The notes under the pieces: generated by a model | What the model saw: the letters and a program-made list of their open reading frames with translations, nothing else | What the model was told of the DNA's origin: nothing | Database searches by the model: none | DNA from: Seohaeicola saemankumensis | GTDB taxonomy: Bacteria > Pseudomonadota > Alphaproteobacteria > Rhodobacterales > Rhodobacteraceae | NCBI RefSeq assembly: GCF_020171285.1 | Contig: NZ_JAIUZI010000001.1 | Coordinates: forward strand, 717,229 to 781,228 | Direction: 5' to 3' | Length of the DNA stretch: 64,000 nt | Translations under genes and position numbers: made by a program | In this document: one piece after another, positions 25,514 to 35,916 of the stretch | Layout of the letters: every line of letters begins with the position of its first letter | Position numbering within the stretch: the first letter of the stretch is position 1

Positions 25514-26766
25514 GCGCCCTTGGCCTTCTTGCACTTGTCCTGCTGCTGCTGGTCCTGCGCCAGACGCTGACCGTTATCCTGATCGCCGCGATTGCCTATG
25601 TGCATCTGGTGTGGGGACATGGCTATCTCGACTACATCGTCGAGGACATGTGGACCTCGCTCAACAAGGAGCTGATCCTGTCGGTGCCCTTGTTCCTCTT
25701 GTGCGGTGCAGTGATGACCGAAGGCACCGCCGCCCGCCGCTTGGTGCGGATCGTGCGGGCCATCACCGCGCCGACGCGCGGCGGGCTGGGCGTGGCGGCG
25801 ATCATCTCATGCGCGGTGTTTGCCGCGATCTCGGGCTCGTCCATCGTGACGATGATTGCAGTGGGTTCGGTTCTGTATCCTGCGATGCGCGAGGCGGGTT
25901 ATACCAACCGTTTTGCGCTGGGAACCGTGGTGTCGGGCGGCACGCTGGGCATCATCATCCCGCCCTCGATCCCGCTGATCCTTTATGGTCTGGTGACCGA
26001 AACCTCGATCGTCGATCTTTTCCTCGCCGGTATCCTGCCCGGTCTGGTGCTGATCGGGCTGATGACGGCCTATGCGATCTGGGCCAACCGCCACCAGCCG
26101 CCGCAAAAGATGGACTGGGCTGAACTGCGCGCGGCGCTGCGCGAGGGTATCTGGGCGGCGCTGTTCCCGGTGATCCTGCTGGGTGGCATCTACTCCGGCT
26201 ACTACTCGCCCACCGAAAGCGCCGCCGTGGCGCTGGTCTATGCAATGTTCATCGAGTTCTTCATCCACCGCGAGATGAACCTGAAGAGCTATTTCAATGT
26301 GGTGACGGAAACCGCCAAGCTGGGCGGGGCGCTGTTCCCGCTGATCGCGGTGGCGCTGTCGCTGAACCTGATCCTGACGGAATACCGGGTGCCTGCACAG
26401 ATGGTGGAACTGGCCGGGATGTGGATCGATAGCCCGCTCGCCTTCATCCTGATCGTGAACCTGCTGCTCTTGGCGGTCGGCGCCTTCATGACCACCAACG
26501 AGGCGATCCTGATCCTGGGGCCGATCCTGATGCCGGTGGCGCAGGCCTATGGGTTCGACCCGGTGCATTTCGGGATCATCATGATCGTGAACCTTGAGAT
26601 CGGGTATCTGACGCCACCTGTGGGTATGAACCTGATGGTCGCGATGGTGACGTTCAGGCAGAAGTTCGGTGAACTGGTCGCCTCGGTCCTGCCCTATATC
26701 GTGGTGATGGTCATCGGGCTGATCCTGATCACCGTCTTCCCGGTGCTGTCGCTGGGGCTGCTGTGA
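25510..26766 (+). CDS. dctM: TRAP transporter large permease (second system)
   Basis: A 418-residue inner-membrane protein of standard DctM length. Family elements include G-S-S-I-V-T-M-I-A-V-G near 110, G-T-L-G-I-I-I-P-P-S-I-P near 145 and the C-terminal Y-L-T-P-P-V-G-M-N-L. It completes the second TRAP system. The convergent small gene at 26772-27008 ends only 5 bases downstream, and no terminator hairpin is seen. Confidence 0.92.
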   Translation: MSALGLLALVLLLLVLRQTLTVILIAAIAYVHLVWGHGYLDYIVEDMWTSLNKELILSVPLFLLCGAVMTEGTAARRLVRIVRAITAPTRGGLGVAAIISCAVFAAISGSSIVTMIAVGSVLYPAMREAGYTNRFALGTVVSGGTLGIIIPPSIPLILYGLVTETSIVDLFLAGILPGLVLIGLMTAYAIWANRHQPPQKMDWAELRAALREGIWAALFPVILLGGIYSGYYSPTESAAVALVYAMFIEFFIHREMNLKSYFNVVTETAKLGGALFPLIAVALSLNLILTEYRVPAQMVELAGMWIDSPLAFILIVNLLLLAVGAFMTTNEAILILGPILMPVAQAYGFDPVHFGIIMIVNLEIGYLTPPVGMNLMVAMVTFRQKFGELVASVLPYIVVMVIGLILITVFPVLSLGLL

Positions 26767-26771
26767 TGCGC

Positions 26772-27008
26772 TCAGCCCTCGAACACCGGACCAAATACGT
26801 CGCCCAGTTCCACCTGCACGATGAGGTGGCCCAGATCGGCCAGCTGCGCGGTGCGCGCCGGGTGCGCGCCCCAGGCGCGCAACTGGCCGTCGATGAAACC
26901 GGGGATCGCCTCGGCGCATTCGCTGAGCACGCCACGGTCGCGGAACTGGCGCATGGCATCGGGGCCCTGGCCGGGATGGACGCGGACGACAAGCACGGAC
27001 TGAAACAT
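26772..27008 (-). CDS. Small ABM-like (dimeric alpha-beta barrel) protein
   Basis: A 78-residue protein inserted on the minus strand inside an otherwise plus-strand operon. The start at 27008 follows GGAGAAG with good spacing. Its pattern (V-L-V-V-R-V-H-P-G near the N terminus, an amphipathic helix, I-P-G-F-I-D-G-Q-L-R, and a final L-I-V-Q-V-E-L-G-D strand) fits the antibiotic-biosynthesis-monooxygenase/Dabb-like fold. It is divergent from the amidohydrolase across 37 bases. The function is unknown; it may be a small enzyme or ligand-binding partner of the pathway. Confidence 0.55.
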   Translation of the reverse strand: MFQSVLVVRVHPGQGPDAMRQFRDRGVLSECAEAIPGFIDGQLRAWGAHPARTAQLADLGHLIVQVELGDVFGPVFEG

Positions 27009-27045
27009 GGTGGCTTCTCCAGGAAGTCGGAATGGGAGCAATGTC

Positions 27046-28353
27046 ATGGCTGACCAGATCACACACCCGCGCCCGATCCTAGGGCAACGTGGCGACACGC
27101 CGGTCCTGATCCGAAACGCGCGTATCTTCACCGGCACCAGCGAAACGCTGCTGTCCGGTTACGACGTGCTGGTGGCCGAAGGCCGGATCGCACGGATCGC
27201 TCCCGGCATCCACGCGGATGCCGGATGGCAGGTGATTGACGCCGAAGGCCGGGTGATGAGCCCCGGGTTCATCGACGCCCATGCCCATGTCATGTTCCAG
27301 ATGTCCTTTCCCGAAGCGTTCGGGTCGGACGAATTCTATTGGGCGTACAAGGCGACGGCGGCGGCCGAGACCTATCTGATGAACGGGTTCACCACGATCC
27401 GTGACGTGGGCGGCAACACGTTTTCGCTGAAGAAAAACATCGACGCGGGTGTGCTGGCAGGGCCGCGCATCTATCCGTCGGGCCCGATGATTAGCCAGAC
27501 CTCGGGCCATTCGGACCACCGCCAGGATTGCCACAAATGCGCGGCGATCCTGAACGAGCCTTCGGTGCCGATGAAGTACCACATGGTCGCGGTGGCCGAT
27601 GGCCATGACGGGGTTCTGGTGGCGGTGCGTGAGGCGTTCCGGCGCGGGGCGAGCCAGATCAAGATCTGCACCACCGGCGGCACCGGGTCTTATGCCGATC
27701 CATTGGACGTGACGCAGTTTCTGCCGGGCGAGGTGCAGGCCGCCGTCGCCGCTGCGCGCGACTGGGGCACCTATGTCTGCACCCATGCCTATCACGACGC
27801 GGGCATTCGCCGCGCCGTGGAAAACGGCGTGCAATGTGTGGAACATGCCAACCTGGCCGAAGAATCCACGCTGCGGATGATGATGCAGCGGGATGTCTGG
27901 CTGTCGCCGCAGGTGATTGTCTATACCAAGCATCCGCTGGGCTATACCGAGGACCAGAAGGCCAAACATGACGAGGCCTATGCCGGCATCGACCGGATGA
28001 TGACGGCGGCACGCAAGATCGGCTTCGAGAAAATCGCCTTTGGCTCGGACATCATCACCGACCCGGAATTGCTGGCGCGGGTCAATGACGAATTCCTGTT
28101 GCGGACCAAATGGTTCACCCCCTTTGAGGTGATGCGCCAGGCAACCGCGCTGTCGGGCGAGTTGCTGGCGATGAGCGGGCCGCGCAACCCTTACAAGGGC
28201 AAGGTGGGGGTGATCGAGGAAGGCGCCTTTGCCGATCTGTTGCTGATCGATGGCAATCCGCTTGACGATATCGAGGTGGTTACTCGCCCGGCCGAAACGC
28301 TGCATCTGATCATGAAGAACGGTGCGATCCACAAGAACGCGCTGGCGCAGTAA
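27046..28353 (+). CDS. Metal-dependent amidohydrolase (imidazolonepropionase/prolidase-like)
   Basis: A 435-residue amidohydrolase-superfamily enzyme. The metal-binding H-x-H is His79/His81 in F-I-D-A-H-A-H. The strand I-K-I-C-T-T-G-G carries the bridging lysine, two further histidines follow in C-T-H-A-Y-H-D and V-E-H-A-N-L, and the last ligand is the Asp of F-G-S-D-I-I. Related enzymes open cyclic amides or cleave N-acyl and Xaa-Pro amides. The start at 27046 follows GGGAG. The gene lies right after the TRAP genes and 12 bases before a serine hydrolase gene, so it probably acts on the imported compound. The substrate is not predictable from sequence alone. Confidence 0.87.
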   Translation: MADQITHPRPILGQRGDTPVLIRNARIFTGTSETLLSGYDVLVAEGRIARIAPGIHADAGWQVIDAEGRVMSPGFIDAHAHVMFQMSFPEAFGSDEFYWAYKATAAAETYLMNGFTTIRDVGGNTFSLKKNIDAGVLAGPRIYPSGPMISQTSGHSDHRQDCHKCAAILNEPSVPMKYHMVAVADGHDGVLVAVREAFRRGASQIKICTTGGTGSYADPLDVTQFLPGEVQAAVAAARDWGTYVCTHAYHDAGIRRAVENGVQCVEHANLAEESTLRMMMQRDVWLSPQVIVYTKHPLGYTEDQKAKHDEAYAGIDRMMTAARKIGFEKIAFGSDIITDPELLARVNDEFLLRTKWFTPFEVMRQATALSGELLAMSGPRNPYKGKVGVIEEGAFADLLLIDGNPLDDIEVVTRPAETLHLIMKNGAIHKNALAQ

Positions 28354-28365
28354 ATGGAGAGCCCG

Positions 28366-29565
28366 ATGCCCGACCGTTCCGCCGAACACCGTTACCGCAT
28401 GCGTTCGCAGGTTTCCGTTCCCAAGCTCTTGGAATGCGGCGATGTCGCCCATTGGTGGTGCACGCATATCTCGGAATGCATGCCAACGGCGCTGATCCAT
28501 TCGCCACTGGCCCCCGGTGGGCTGACGGACGCGCCGCTCGACGCGGTGATGGACATCGCGGCGAAAACCGACCTCGGGCCGCTCAGCCTGCGCGATTTCC
28601 TCGCGCATCCGCAAAGCGGCGCACGCGGGATCGTGGTGATCAAGAGCGGCAAGGTGGTGGCCGAAAGCTATCCCGACCTGCGCGCCGATCAGCCCCATCT
28701 CTGGGCGTCCTGTGCCAAGCCGACGGCGGGGCTGATGATCGAATACCTGATCGATGCGGGACTGATCGACGAGAACGGCCTGATCGGCGACTACATCCCG
28801 GCCCTGCGCGATACCGAGTGGCACGACGTCACCGTGGGGCAGGTCATGGATATGACCCCGGGGATGGATTGCGAAGAAAACGAGGCGACCCGCGCCGATC
28901 CTGCGTCAAACGCGATCCGCGCCTTTCTGGCCGAATTTGGCCTTCCGGTGAACGGCAAGGTCGAAACCCTGCTGGAGGTGCTGCAATCCAGCCGCCGCGT
29001 GGGCACGCCGGGCGAGAAGTTCGAATATGGATCGCCCTGCACGCAGGTGTTGGTCTATCTGGCCGAAGCTGTGTCGGGCCTGCCATGGGCCGAGCAGTTC
29101 CGCCGCAAAGTCTGGTCGCACCTGCGGGCCGACGGGCCATTTCAGGCCCACCTGACACCCGATGGCGTGGCGCTGGCGCATGGGGTTGTGTCCTCGCGTC
29201 TGCGCGACATGGCGCGGTTCGGGATGCTTTACACGCCAAGCTGGTCGCGCGTGGCCGACCGGCAGGTGGTCAGCGATGATGTGCTGGCCCGCATTCGCGG
29301 CGGCGTGCGCGACAAGGCGTTTTTCATGTCCGGCTATGACGGGCCGGTCTTTGTCGACCGGCTGGGGGATGACACCATGCTGGGCAATGCCCGCCAATGG
29401 GATTGTATCTGGCCCGATGGCGATCTCTACAAAGGCGGCTTCATGGACCAGGGGCTGTATGTCTCGCCCGGCCGCGATCTGGTGATCGCCTATTTCTCGA
29501 CCAGCGCCACGATGCAGCTGACCCGCTACTTGCGCCCAATCGCCACCAGCGATCTGTTGGCCTGA
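28366..29565 (+). CDS. Serine hydrolase of the beta-lactamase / 6-aminohexanoate-hydrolase fold
   Basis: A 399-residue protein. The catalytic S-x-x-K is Ser115-Cys-Ala-Lys118, and the tyrosine motif is Y-G-S (221-223), as in class C beta-lactamase relatives and NylB-type amide hydrolases. There is no signal peptide, so it works in the cytoplasm, unlike a resistance beta-lactamase. Members of this branch cleave esters, lactones or linear amides. The start at 28366 is preferred because GGAGAG precedes it; an ATG at 28354 directly abuts the previous stop. It likely acts with the amidohydrolase on the imported substrate. Confidence 0.82.
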   Translation: MPDRSAEHRYRMRSQVSVPKLLECGDVAHWWCTHISECMPTALIHSPLAPGGLTDAPLDAVMDIAAKTDLGPLSLRDFLAHPQSGARGIVVIKSGKVVAESYPDLRADQPHLWASCAKPTAGLMIEYLIDAGLIDENGLIGDYIPALRDTEWHDVTVGQVMDMTPGMDCEENEATRADPASNAIRAFLAEFGLPVNGKVETLLEVLQSSRRVGTPGEKFEYGSPCTQVLVYLAEAVSGLPWAEQFRRKVWSHLRADGPFQAHLTPDGVALAHGVVSSRLRDMARFGMLYTPSWSRVADRQVVSDDVLARIRGGVRDKAFFMSGYDGPVFVDRLGDDTMLGNARQWDCIWPDGDLYKGGFMDQGLYVSPGRDLVIAYFSTSATMQLTRYLRPIATSDLLA

Positions 29566-29589
29566 CCCGATTTGCCAGGAGATGTGACA

Positions 29590-32500
29590 ATGACCCAGCA
29601 CGTACCGACCAAACGCCTTGAGATGACGCTCGAAGACCGCCTGACCCAGGAGGAGGGCTGGGTTTACATGACCGGGATGCAGGCGCTGGTTCGACTGCCG
29701 ATCCAGCAACGCAAGCGCGACGCGGCGGCGGGGCTGAACACCGGCGGCTATATCTCGGGCTATCGCGGGTCGCCGGTGGGCACCTATGACATAAGCCTTT
29801 GGCAGGCCGAGGCGGCGCTGAAAGAGCATAACATCGTCTTTCAGCCAGGGCTGAACGAAGACCTTGCGGCGACGGCGACGTGGGGCTCGCAGCTGGTCGG
29901 GTTGTTCCCCGGCGCCAAGGTCGATGGCGTATTTTCGATCTGGTACGGCAAGGCACCAGGGCTGGACCGGTCGATGGACCCGATCCGCCACGCCAATCTG
30001 GCGGGCACCAACCCCAAGGGCGGAACGCTTTTGCTGGTGGGCGATGACCACGGTGCAAAATCCTCGACGCTGGCGTGCTATTCCGACCTGAACTTTGCCG
30101 CGCTTGGAATGCCTCTTTTGGCGCCGGCCAATGCGCAGGACGTGCTGGACATGGGGCTGCACGGCATCGCCATGAGCCGCTACAGCGGCACGCTGGTGGG
30201 CATGAAGCTGGTCACGGATGTGGTTGAGGGCGGCGGGTCGGTGCATGTGGCCCCCGACAGCCCGGCGATTGTTTTGCCCGAAGGCGATGCGCCGGACACA
30301 TCGATCAAGCCCTTCACCCCGATCCCGGAACAGGAGCGGCTGCTGTGGGAGGTGAAGCTGGACAAGGCGCGCGCCTATGCCCGCGCCAACGGGTTGAATC
30401 AGGTCAGCGATGCCGACGGCGCGCGGATCGGCATCGTGGCCGCCGGCAAGGCGTGGCAGGACCTGAACCAGGCGCTGGCGGGGTTGGGCTACCGCGATGG
30501 CCGGATCGGGCAGATGCCGGTGCGGCTGATGAAGGTCGGCATGGTCTGGCCGCTTGATCCCGAGGCGATCCGCGCGTTTGCCGAAGGGTTGGACACCATC
30601 ATCGTGGTCGAGGAAAAACGGCCGCTGCTGGAGGACCAGATCCGCAGCAGCCTGTATGGTTCCGGCCTGTCGCCGCGTCTGGTGGGCAAGAGCTTTGGCG
30701 CGACGGGTTCTGATGTGGCCTTTCCCAACGCGGGCGAGATCAACCCGAACCTGGTGACACAGGTGCTGGTGCGGGCGGCCACCGAGACCGACCCGGACTG
30801 CGGTCTGGTCGTGCCGAACCGCTCTGGCGACGCGCCCAGGCTGGCACCGGGCGCGATGCGAATGCCGTCCTTTTGCGCCGGGTGTCCGCATGGGCGCTCG
30901 ACACAGGTGGTCGATGGTAGCCGCGCGCTGGCCGGGATCGGCTGTCATACCATGGCGATGCTGCGCGACCCGATGAAGACCAACTCGGTCAGCCATATGG
31001 GTGGCGAAGGGGTAATGTGGCTGGGCCAGTTTCCGTTCACCGACGAAAAACACGTCTTTGCCAACATGGGTGACGGCACCTACTTCCATTCCGGCCTGAT
31101 GGCCATTCGAGCCGCCATCGCGGCCGGGGCGCCGATCACCTACAAGCTGTTGCACAATGGCTTTGTCTCGATGACCGGCGGGCAGCCTCATGACGGCGAG
31201 ATCAGCCCGGCGCAGATGATCGAGCAGCTGCGCGCCGAAGGCGTGGAGCGCATCGCGCTGGTGGCCGACGAGCCCGAGAAATACGAGGGCCGGTCGCTGG
31301 GCATCGGCGTCAGCCTGCATCCGCGTACCGAGATGGAGCTTGTCCAGACCGAGTTCCGCGACAAGCCGGGGGTGTCGGTCATCATCTACGACCAGCCTTG
31401 CGCCACCGAACGCCGCCGCCTGCGCAAGCGCGGCAAATGGAGCGATCCAGACAAGCGCGCCTTCATCAACCCGGCGGTCTGCGAGGGCTGCGGCGATTGT
31501 TCGACCGTATCGGCCTGCATGGCGATCGAACCGCTGGAGACCGAGTTCGGCCGCAAGCGCCAGATCAACCAGTCCTCCTGCAACAAGGATTTCTCCTGCG
31601 TTGAGGGCTTCTGCCCCTCGTTCGTCACGGTCAGCGGCGCCCGGCCGCGCAAGGCCAAGGCGTCGGACGCGGCCATCGATGTCAGCCACTTGCCGATGCC
31701 CGCACCGCGCGCGATTGACGGGTCATGGTCGATCCTGGTCTCGGGGATCGGCGGGGCAGGGGTGGTGACCGTTGGCCAGACACTGGCCGTAGCCGCCCAT
31801 GCCGATGGTTACTTCTCGTCGAACCTCGACATCACGGGTCTGGCCCAGAAATACGGCGCGGTTCACAGCCATATCAAGATTGCGCTGGCCCCCGAAGAGA
31901 TGCGCGCAACGCGAATTGCGGCGGGCGAGGCCGATGCGCTGATCGGTTGTGACCTCGTGGTTGCTGCCGGGGACGAGGCGATGTCCAAGCTGACGCCGGG
32001 CAAATCGGTTGCCGTGACCGACACCACCGTGGTGCCGACGTCAGAGTTCTCCAAGAACCCCGACTGGCAGTTGAACGGCGACGAACAACTCGACCGGCTG
32101 CGCCGCGTTTTGGGCGAGGCCGCGCGGGGTATGGATGCCCAGCACCTGGCGGAAAAGGTCATGGGTGACCGGGTCTTTGCCAACGTGCTCCTGATGGGCG
32201 CGGCGTGGCAGCAGGGCGGCATTCCGCTCTCGCTCGACGCGATCCACCGGGCGCTCGAACTCAACGGGGTTGCCGTTGAAAAAAACAAGCGCGCCTTCGA
32301 TCTGGGCCGTCTTGCCATGGCAGAGCCGGAGGTGGCCGCAAAGCTCGCAGGCGACAGCGCCCCCATCCTGATGGACAACCACCGCGAGATATCGCTTGAT
32401 GAGGTCATCGCGAAACGGGTTGGAGAGCTGACCGCCTACAAGGATGCCGCCTTTGCCGGGCGCTACAGTGTCATGCTCGACCGCGCCAAGGCTGCAGGGT

Positions 32501-33030
32501 TGAACGAGACCGCGCAGCGGGCCATCGCCAAGGGCTATTACAAGCTGATGGCGGTCAAGGATGAATGGGAAGTGGCCCGTCTCTACACGCGGCCTGCGTT
32601 CCGAAAGGAGCTTGAAGAGGCGTTTGAGGGCGACATGGAGCTGACCTTCTATTTCGGCGCCTGGCCCTATGGCGGCACCGATGCCAAGACCGGCAAACCC
32701 GTCAAGGGCGCGGTCAAGGGCAAGACGGCAATGCGCTTCTTTGGCCTGATGAACCGGTTCCGGTTCCTGCGCGGTTCGTTCCTTGACCCGTTCTGCAACA
32801 ATGCCGAGGCAAAACTCGCCCGAAAGCTGCTGGCCGATTACGAGGCCGATATCGACTTCGCGCTCTCCAACTGGTCCGAGACCACGGCGGACACCCTGAC
32901 CGAGCTTCTCGACTTGCCCGAGCATATCCGGGGCTATGGCCATGTGCGTGAACGCCACGCCGAGGCGGCCCAGACAAAACGCGACGCGTTGAAGGCACGC
33001 ATCGCCAACCTCACCGCACAGGCTGCGTGA
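29590..33030 (+). CDS. 2-Oxoacid (indolepyruvate-type) ferredoxin oxidoreductase, fused
   Basis: A 1146-residue fused enzyme. The N-terminal thiamine-diphosphate family domain ([11 protein letters not shown] near 55) is followed by the TPP-binding G-D-G at 494-496 with the downstream N-G-F-V-S-M-T-G. An Fe-S region comes next (Cys631, 634, 637, 643 and more Cys after it). The gamma-type domain starts near 719 (G-I-G-G-A-G-V-V-T), and a DUF6537-like tail ends the protein. Known relatives decarboxylate aryl or branched 2-oxo acids to acyl-CoA and reduce ferredoxin. In this operon it would take the 2-oxo acid made by the dehydratase or by 2-hydroxyacid oxidation. AGGAG precedes the ATG at 29590. 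Confidence 0.9.
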   Translation: MTQHVPTKRLEMTLEDRLTQEEGWVYMTGMQALVRLPIQQRKRDAAAGLNTGGYISGYRGSPVGTYDISLWQAEAALKEHNIVFQPGLNEDLAATATWGSQLVGLFPGAKVDGVFSIWYGKAPGLDRSMDPIRHANLAGTNPKGGTLLLVGDDHGAKSSTLACYSDLNFAALGMPLLAPANAQDVLDMGLHGIAMSRYSGTLVGMKLVTDVVEGGGSVHVAPDSPAIVLPEGDAPDTSIKPFTPIPEQERLLWEVKLDKARAYARANGLNQVSDADGARIGIVAAGKAWQDLNQALAGLGYRDGRIGQMPVRLMKVGMVWPLDPEAIRAFAEGLDTIIVVEEKRPLLEDQIRSSLYGSGLSPRLVGKSFGATGSDVAFPNAGEINPNLVTQVLVRAATETDPDCGLVVPNRSGDAPRLAPGAMRMPSFCAGCPHGRSTQVVDGSRALAGIGCHTMAMLRDPMKTNSVSHMGGEGVMWLGQFPFTDEKHVFANMGDGTYFHSGLMAIRAAIAAGAPITYKLLHNGFVSMTGGQPHDGEISPAQMIEQLRAEGVERIALVADEPEKYEGRSLGIGVSLHPRTEMELVQTEFRDKPGVSVIIYDQPCATERRRLRKRGKWSDPDKRAFINPAVCEGCGDCSTVSACMAIEPLETEFGRKRQINQSSCNKDFSCVEGFCPSFVTVSGARPRKAKASDAAIDVSHLPMPAPRAIDGSWSILVSGIGGAGVVTVGQTLAVAAHADGYFSSNLDITGLAQKYGAVHSHIKIALAPEEMRATRIAAGEADALIGCDLVVAAGDEAMSKLTPGKSVAVTDTTVVPTSEFSKNPDWQLNGDEQLDRLRRVLGEAARGMDAQHLAEKVMGDRVFANVLLMGAAWQQGGIPLSLDAIHRALELNGVAVEKNKRAFDLGRLAMAEPEVAAKLAGDSAPILMDNHREISLDEVIAKRVGELTAYKDAAFAGRYSVMLDRAKAAGLNETAQRAIAKGYYKLMAVKDEWEVARLYTRPAFRKELEEAFEGDMELTFYFGAWPYGGTDAKTGKPVKGAVKGKTAMRFFGLMNRFRFLRGSFLDPFCNNAEAKLARKLLADYEADIDFALSNWSETTADTLTELLDLPEHIRGYGHVRERHAEAAQTKRDALKARIANLTAQAA

Positions 33031-33044
33031 CCGAAGGACATTCC

Positions 33045-34916
33045 ATGAAACTGAGATCAGACAAGGTCACCGTTGGCCATATGAACACTGGCGCGCGCGC
33101 GCTTTGGCGGGCGACCGGAACCCAACCCGAAGAGTTTGGCCGCCCGATCATCGGCATCGCCAATTCGTTTACCGAGATGGTGCCCGGCCACGTGCATCTT
33201 CAGGCGCTGGGGCGTCTCGTGGCGCGGGAAATCCGCAAGGCGGGTGGCGTTCCGAAAGAATTCAACACCATCGCCGTGGATGACGGCATCGCCATGGGGC
33301 ACGAAGGGATGATGTATTCCCTTCCCAGCCGCGAAATCATCGCGGATGCGGTGGAATACATGGCCAATGCTCATGCCATCGACGCGCTGATCTGCCTGTC
33401 AAACTGTGACAAGATCACCCCGGCGATGCTGATGGGCGCGAACCGTTTGAACATACCCACGATCTTTGTCTCGGGCGGGCCGATGGAGTCTGGCAAGTTT
33501 GACTATCGCGGCAAACACATGAAGATCGACGCCATCGACACGATCTATGTCGCCGGCGCGCCGGATGCGACGCAGGCGGAAATCGACGCGGTGGAGGAAA
33601 ACGCCTGTCCGACTTGTGGCTCCTGCGCGCTGATGGGGACCGCGAACTCGATGAACTGCCTGACCGAGGCGCTGGGCATGGCGTTGCCGGGCAACGGCAC
33701 CATCGTGGCGACGCATACCGACCGCGAAGACCTGTTTAAGAAGGCCGCGCATCGCATCGTCGAGATGTCCCACGCCTATTATCGCGACGGCGACGACAGC
33801 GTTCTGCCGCGCTCGATCTGTTCGCGTGAAGGGTTGGAAAACGCGGTGCGCATGACCATGGCAATCGGCGGATCGACCAACACGATCCTGCACCTGCTGG
33901 CGGTGGCGCAGGAAAGCGGCGTCGATTTCACCATCGACGATTTCGACCGGATCAGCCGGACCACGCCGTGCCTGTGCAAGGTGTCGCCTTCGGCGCATGA
34001 GGTGTTCATCGAGGATATGCACCGCGCCGGGGGCGTGATGGCCGTGGCCAACGAACTGTTGAAGGCGGGGCTCTACCACGCCGGGAATCCGACCGCGCTG
34101 GGCCAGCCGGTGTCGGAGTATTGTGGCGACTGGGACATCACCAATCCGGACAATGAAGAGGCGCGTACGCTCTATTCCGCTGGCCCCGGCGGCATCCGCT
34201 CGATCAGGGCGTTTTCGCAATCGAGCCGGTTCAAGTCGCTGGACACCGACCGCGCCAACGGTGTGATCCGCGACGTCGACCATGCGTTTACTGCCGATGG
34301 CGGGCTGGCCGTGCTGCGCGGCAACCTCGCGCCGGACAGTTGTGTGGTCAAGGCGGCTGGCGTGCCGGATGCGCTCTGGACCTTTCGTGGCACCGCGATT
34401 GTCAGCGAAAGCATGGAAGAGGCGCTGGAAAAGATCCAGGATGGTACGGTTCAGGCAGGCCATGTCGTGGTGATCCGCTACGAAGGGCCGCGCGGCGGGC
34501 CGGGGATGCGCGAGATGCTGGCGCCGACGGGGATACTCAAGGCGCGCGGGCTTGGCGACAAGGCGGCGCTGATCACCGACGGACGGTTCTCGGGGGCGAC
34601 CTCAGGGTTGTCGGTGGGCCATGTGTCGCCCGAGGCGGCGGCAGGCGGCGTGATCGCACTGGTGCAGGATGGCGATGTGATCGAGTTCGACATCCCGGGC
34701 CGCAGCGTGACGCTGGACGTTCCGCAAGAGGAATTGGACCGCCGCCGCGCCGAGATGAACGCCCGAGGCGACAAGGCATGGCGCCCGGCCACGCGGGTGC
34801 GAGAGGTGTCGACCTCGCTGCGGGTCTACGGGTTGATGGCCGCATCCGCCGACAAGGGCGGCGCGCGTGACATCGACCGGCTGGCACGGCTGGAACGCCT
34901 GTCGGCGGAAGGGTGA
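33045..34916 (+). CDS. ilvD: Dihydroxy-acid dehydratase (IlvD/Edd family)
   Basis: A 623-residue Fe-S dehydratase that turns 2,3-dihydroxy acids into 2-oxo acids. Cluster ligands of the family are visible in C-D-K (Cys121) and A-C-P-T-C-G-S-C (Cys188, 191, 194). The segment V-P-G-H-V-H-L is like the E. coli enzyme type. The C-terminal [19 protein letters not shown] is diagnostic. In a biosynthetic role it would make 2-oxoisovalerate. Here it is embedded in a catabolic-looking operon, with its ATG 14 bases after the oxidoreductase stop, so it may be a paralogue acting on a different polyhydroxy acid. Whether this is the only ilvD of the genome cannot be seen. Confidence 0.88.
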   Translation: MKLRSDKVTVGHMNTGARALWRATGTQPEEFGRPIIGIANSFTEMVPGHVHLQALGRLVAREIRKAGGVPKEFNTIAVDDGIAMGHEGMMYSLPSREIIADAVEYMANAHAIDALICLSNCDKITPAMLMGANRLNIPTIFVSGGPMESGKFDYRGKHMKIDAIDTIYVAGAPDATQAEIDAVEENACPTCGSCALMGTANSMNCLTEALGMALPGNGTIVATHTDREDLFKKAAHRIVEMSHAYYRDGDDSVLPRSICSREGLENAVRMTMAIGGSTNTILHLLAVAQESGVDFTIDDFDRISRTTPCLCKVSPSAHEVFIEDMHRAGGVMAVANELLKAGLYHAGNPTALGQPVSEYCGDWDITNPDNEEARTLYSAGPGGIRSIRAFSQSSRFKSLDTDRANGVIRDVDHAFTADGGLAVLRGNLAPDSCVVKAAGVPDALWTFRGTAIVSESMEEALEKIQDGTVQAGHVVVIRYEGPRGGPGMREMLAPTGILKARGLGDKAALITDGRFSGATSGLSVGHVSPEAAAGGVIALVQDGDVIEFDIPGRSVTLDVPQEELDRRRAEMNARGDKAWRPATRVREVSTSLRVYGLMAASADKGGARDIDRLARLERLSAEG

Positions 34917-34929
34917 AGGGAGAAAAGAC

Positions 34930-35916
34930 ATGGAGCATATCGCGACCCTGACGCGGCCACTGCCGCTGCCGGAGATCCAGGTGGGCGCGGGTACGCTGCG
35001 CTTTCTCCCAGTGACCGGCGCTGCCGAGGTACCCGCAGGCACGTCCGTTTTCGGCGCGACCGCGCTGGATCCCGTGAACCGGGCGACGATCGAGGCGCTG
35101 CCCGACTCGGTCCGTCTGATCGCCAATATCGGCGTCGGCTATGACAATGTCGATCTTGAGGCCGCCGCCGAACGTGGCATTGCCGTTTCCAACACGCCCA
35201 CCGTGACCGAAGACACCGCCGACCTGGCCTTTGCTCTGATTCTGGCCGCCTGCCGCCGAGTGGGCGAGGGCGAGCGTTTCCTGCGCACCGGACAGTGGAA
35301 AGACGCCCAGTCCGCCCCGCCGCTTGGGGTGCGGGTACATGGCCAGACGCTTGGCCTTGTCGGGTTCGGTGCGATCTCGCGCGCCGTGGCGCGCCGGGCG
35401 CGGGGGTTCGGTATGGAGATTCTGTATACCGACCTCAAACAGATGCCCGAGGTCGAGAGCGAGATCGGCGCGCGCTATGTCGCGTCGCTGCACGACATGC
35501 TGGCGCAATCCGACATCGTATCGATCCACACGGTGCTGACCCCGGCAACCCGCAACCTGATCGACGCCGAGGCGCTGGCGGCCATGCGTCCGGGCGGCGT
35601 TCTGGTCAACGCCGCACGTGGTGGAATCGTCGATGAGGTCGCGCTCTGCAACGCGCTGGCAAGCGGCCAGCTTGCCGCCGCCGCCCTCGATGTTTTTGAC
35701 GGTGAACCATGCGTCCGTCCCGAGCTTCTGGCGTGTGAAAACGTGGTACTGACCCCGCATATCGGCAGCGCGACCGACGCCTGCCGCGCCGAAATGGTCC
35801 AGTGTTTCATAGCCAACGTGAGCCGGTTCGTGACCCAAGGGGTGCCGCTCAACCCCGTTCTGACGCCCAAAATCCCCGCCTTATCCATTTCAGGAGGTTT
35901 TTCATGCCGACCATGA
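34930..35916 (+). CDS. D-isomer-specific 2-hydroxyacid dehydrogenase
   Basis: A 328-residue NAD(P)-dependent dehydrogenase. The nucleotide loop is G-L-V-G-F-G-A-I-S-R near 140. The catalytic arginine lies in N-A-A-R-G-G-I-V-D-E and the catalytic histidine in T-P-H-I-G-S-A-T. Family members interconvert 2-oxo and D-2-hydroxy acids (glyoxylate/hydroxypyruvate reductase branch). The start at 34930 follows GGGAG. Its last 13 bases overlap the start of the next gene, whose ribosome site CAGGAGG lies inside this coding sequence. It would interconvert the pathway's 2-oxo acid with the D-hydroxy acid. Confidence 0.88.
   Translation: MEHIATLTRPLPLPEIQVGAGTLRFLPVTGAAEVPAGTSVFGATALDPVNRATIEALPDSVRLIANIGVGYDNVDLEAAAERGIAVSNTPTVTEDTADLAFALILAACRRVGEGERFLRTGQWKDAQSAPPLGVRVHGQTLGLVGFGAISRAVARRARGFGMEILYTDLKQMPEVESEIGARYVASLHDMLAQSDIVSIHTVLTPATRNLIDAEALAAMRPGGVLVNAARGGIVDEVALCNALASGQLAAAALDVFDGEPCVRPELLACENVVLTPHIGSATDACRAEMVQCFIANVSRFVTQGVPLNPVLTPKIPALSISGGFSCRP

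Noticed and set aside
28366..29565. Reading the serine hydrolase as an antibiotic-resistance beta-lactamase
   Set aside because: It has the S-x-x-K and Y-x-S motifs but no signal peptide, and sits in a catabolic operon; a cytoplasmic ester/amide hydrolase fits better.
28906..31689. A 927-codon minus-strand frame opposite the serine hydrolase and oxidoreductase genes
   Set aside because: Shadow of two clear plus-strand enzymes, with His/Arg/Gln-rich low-complexity translation.
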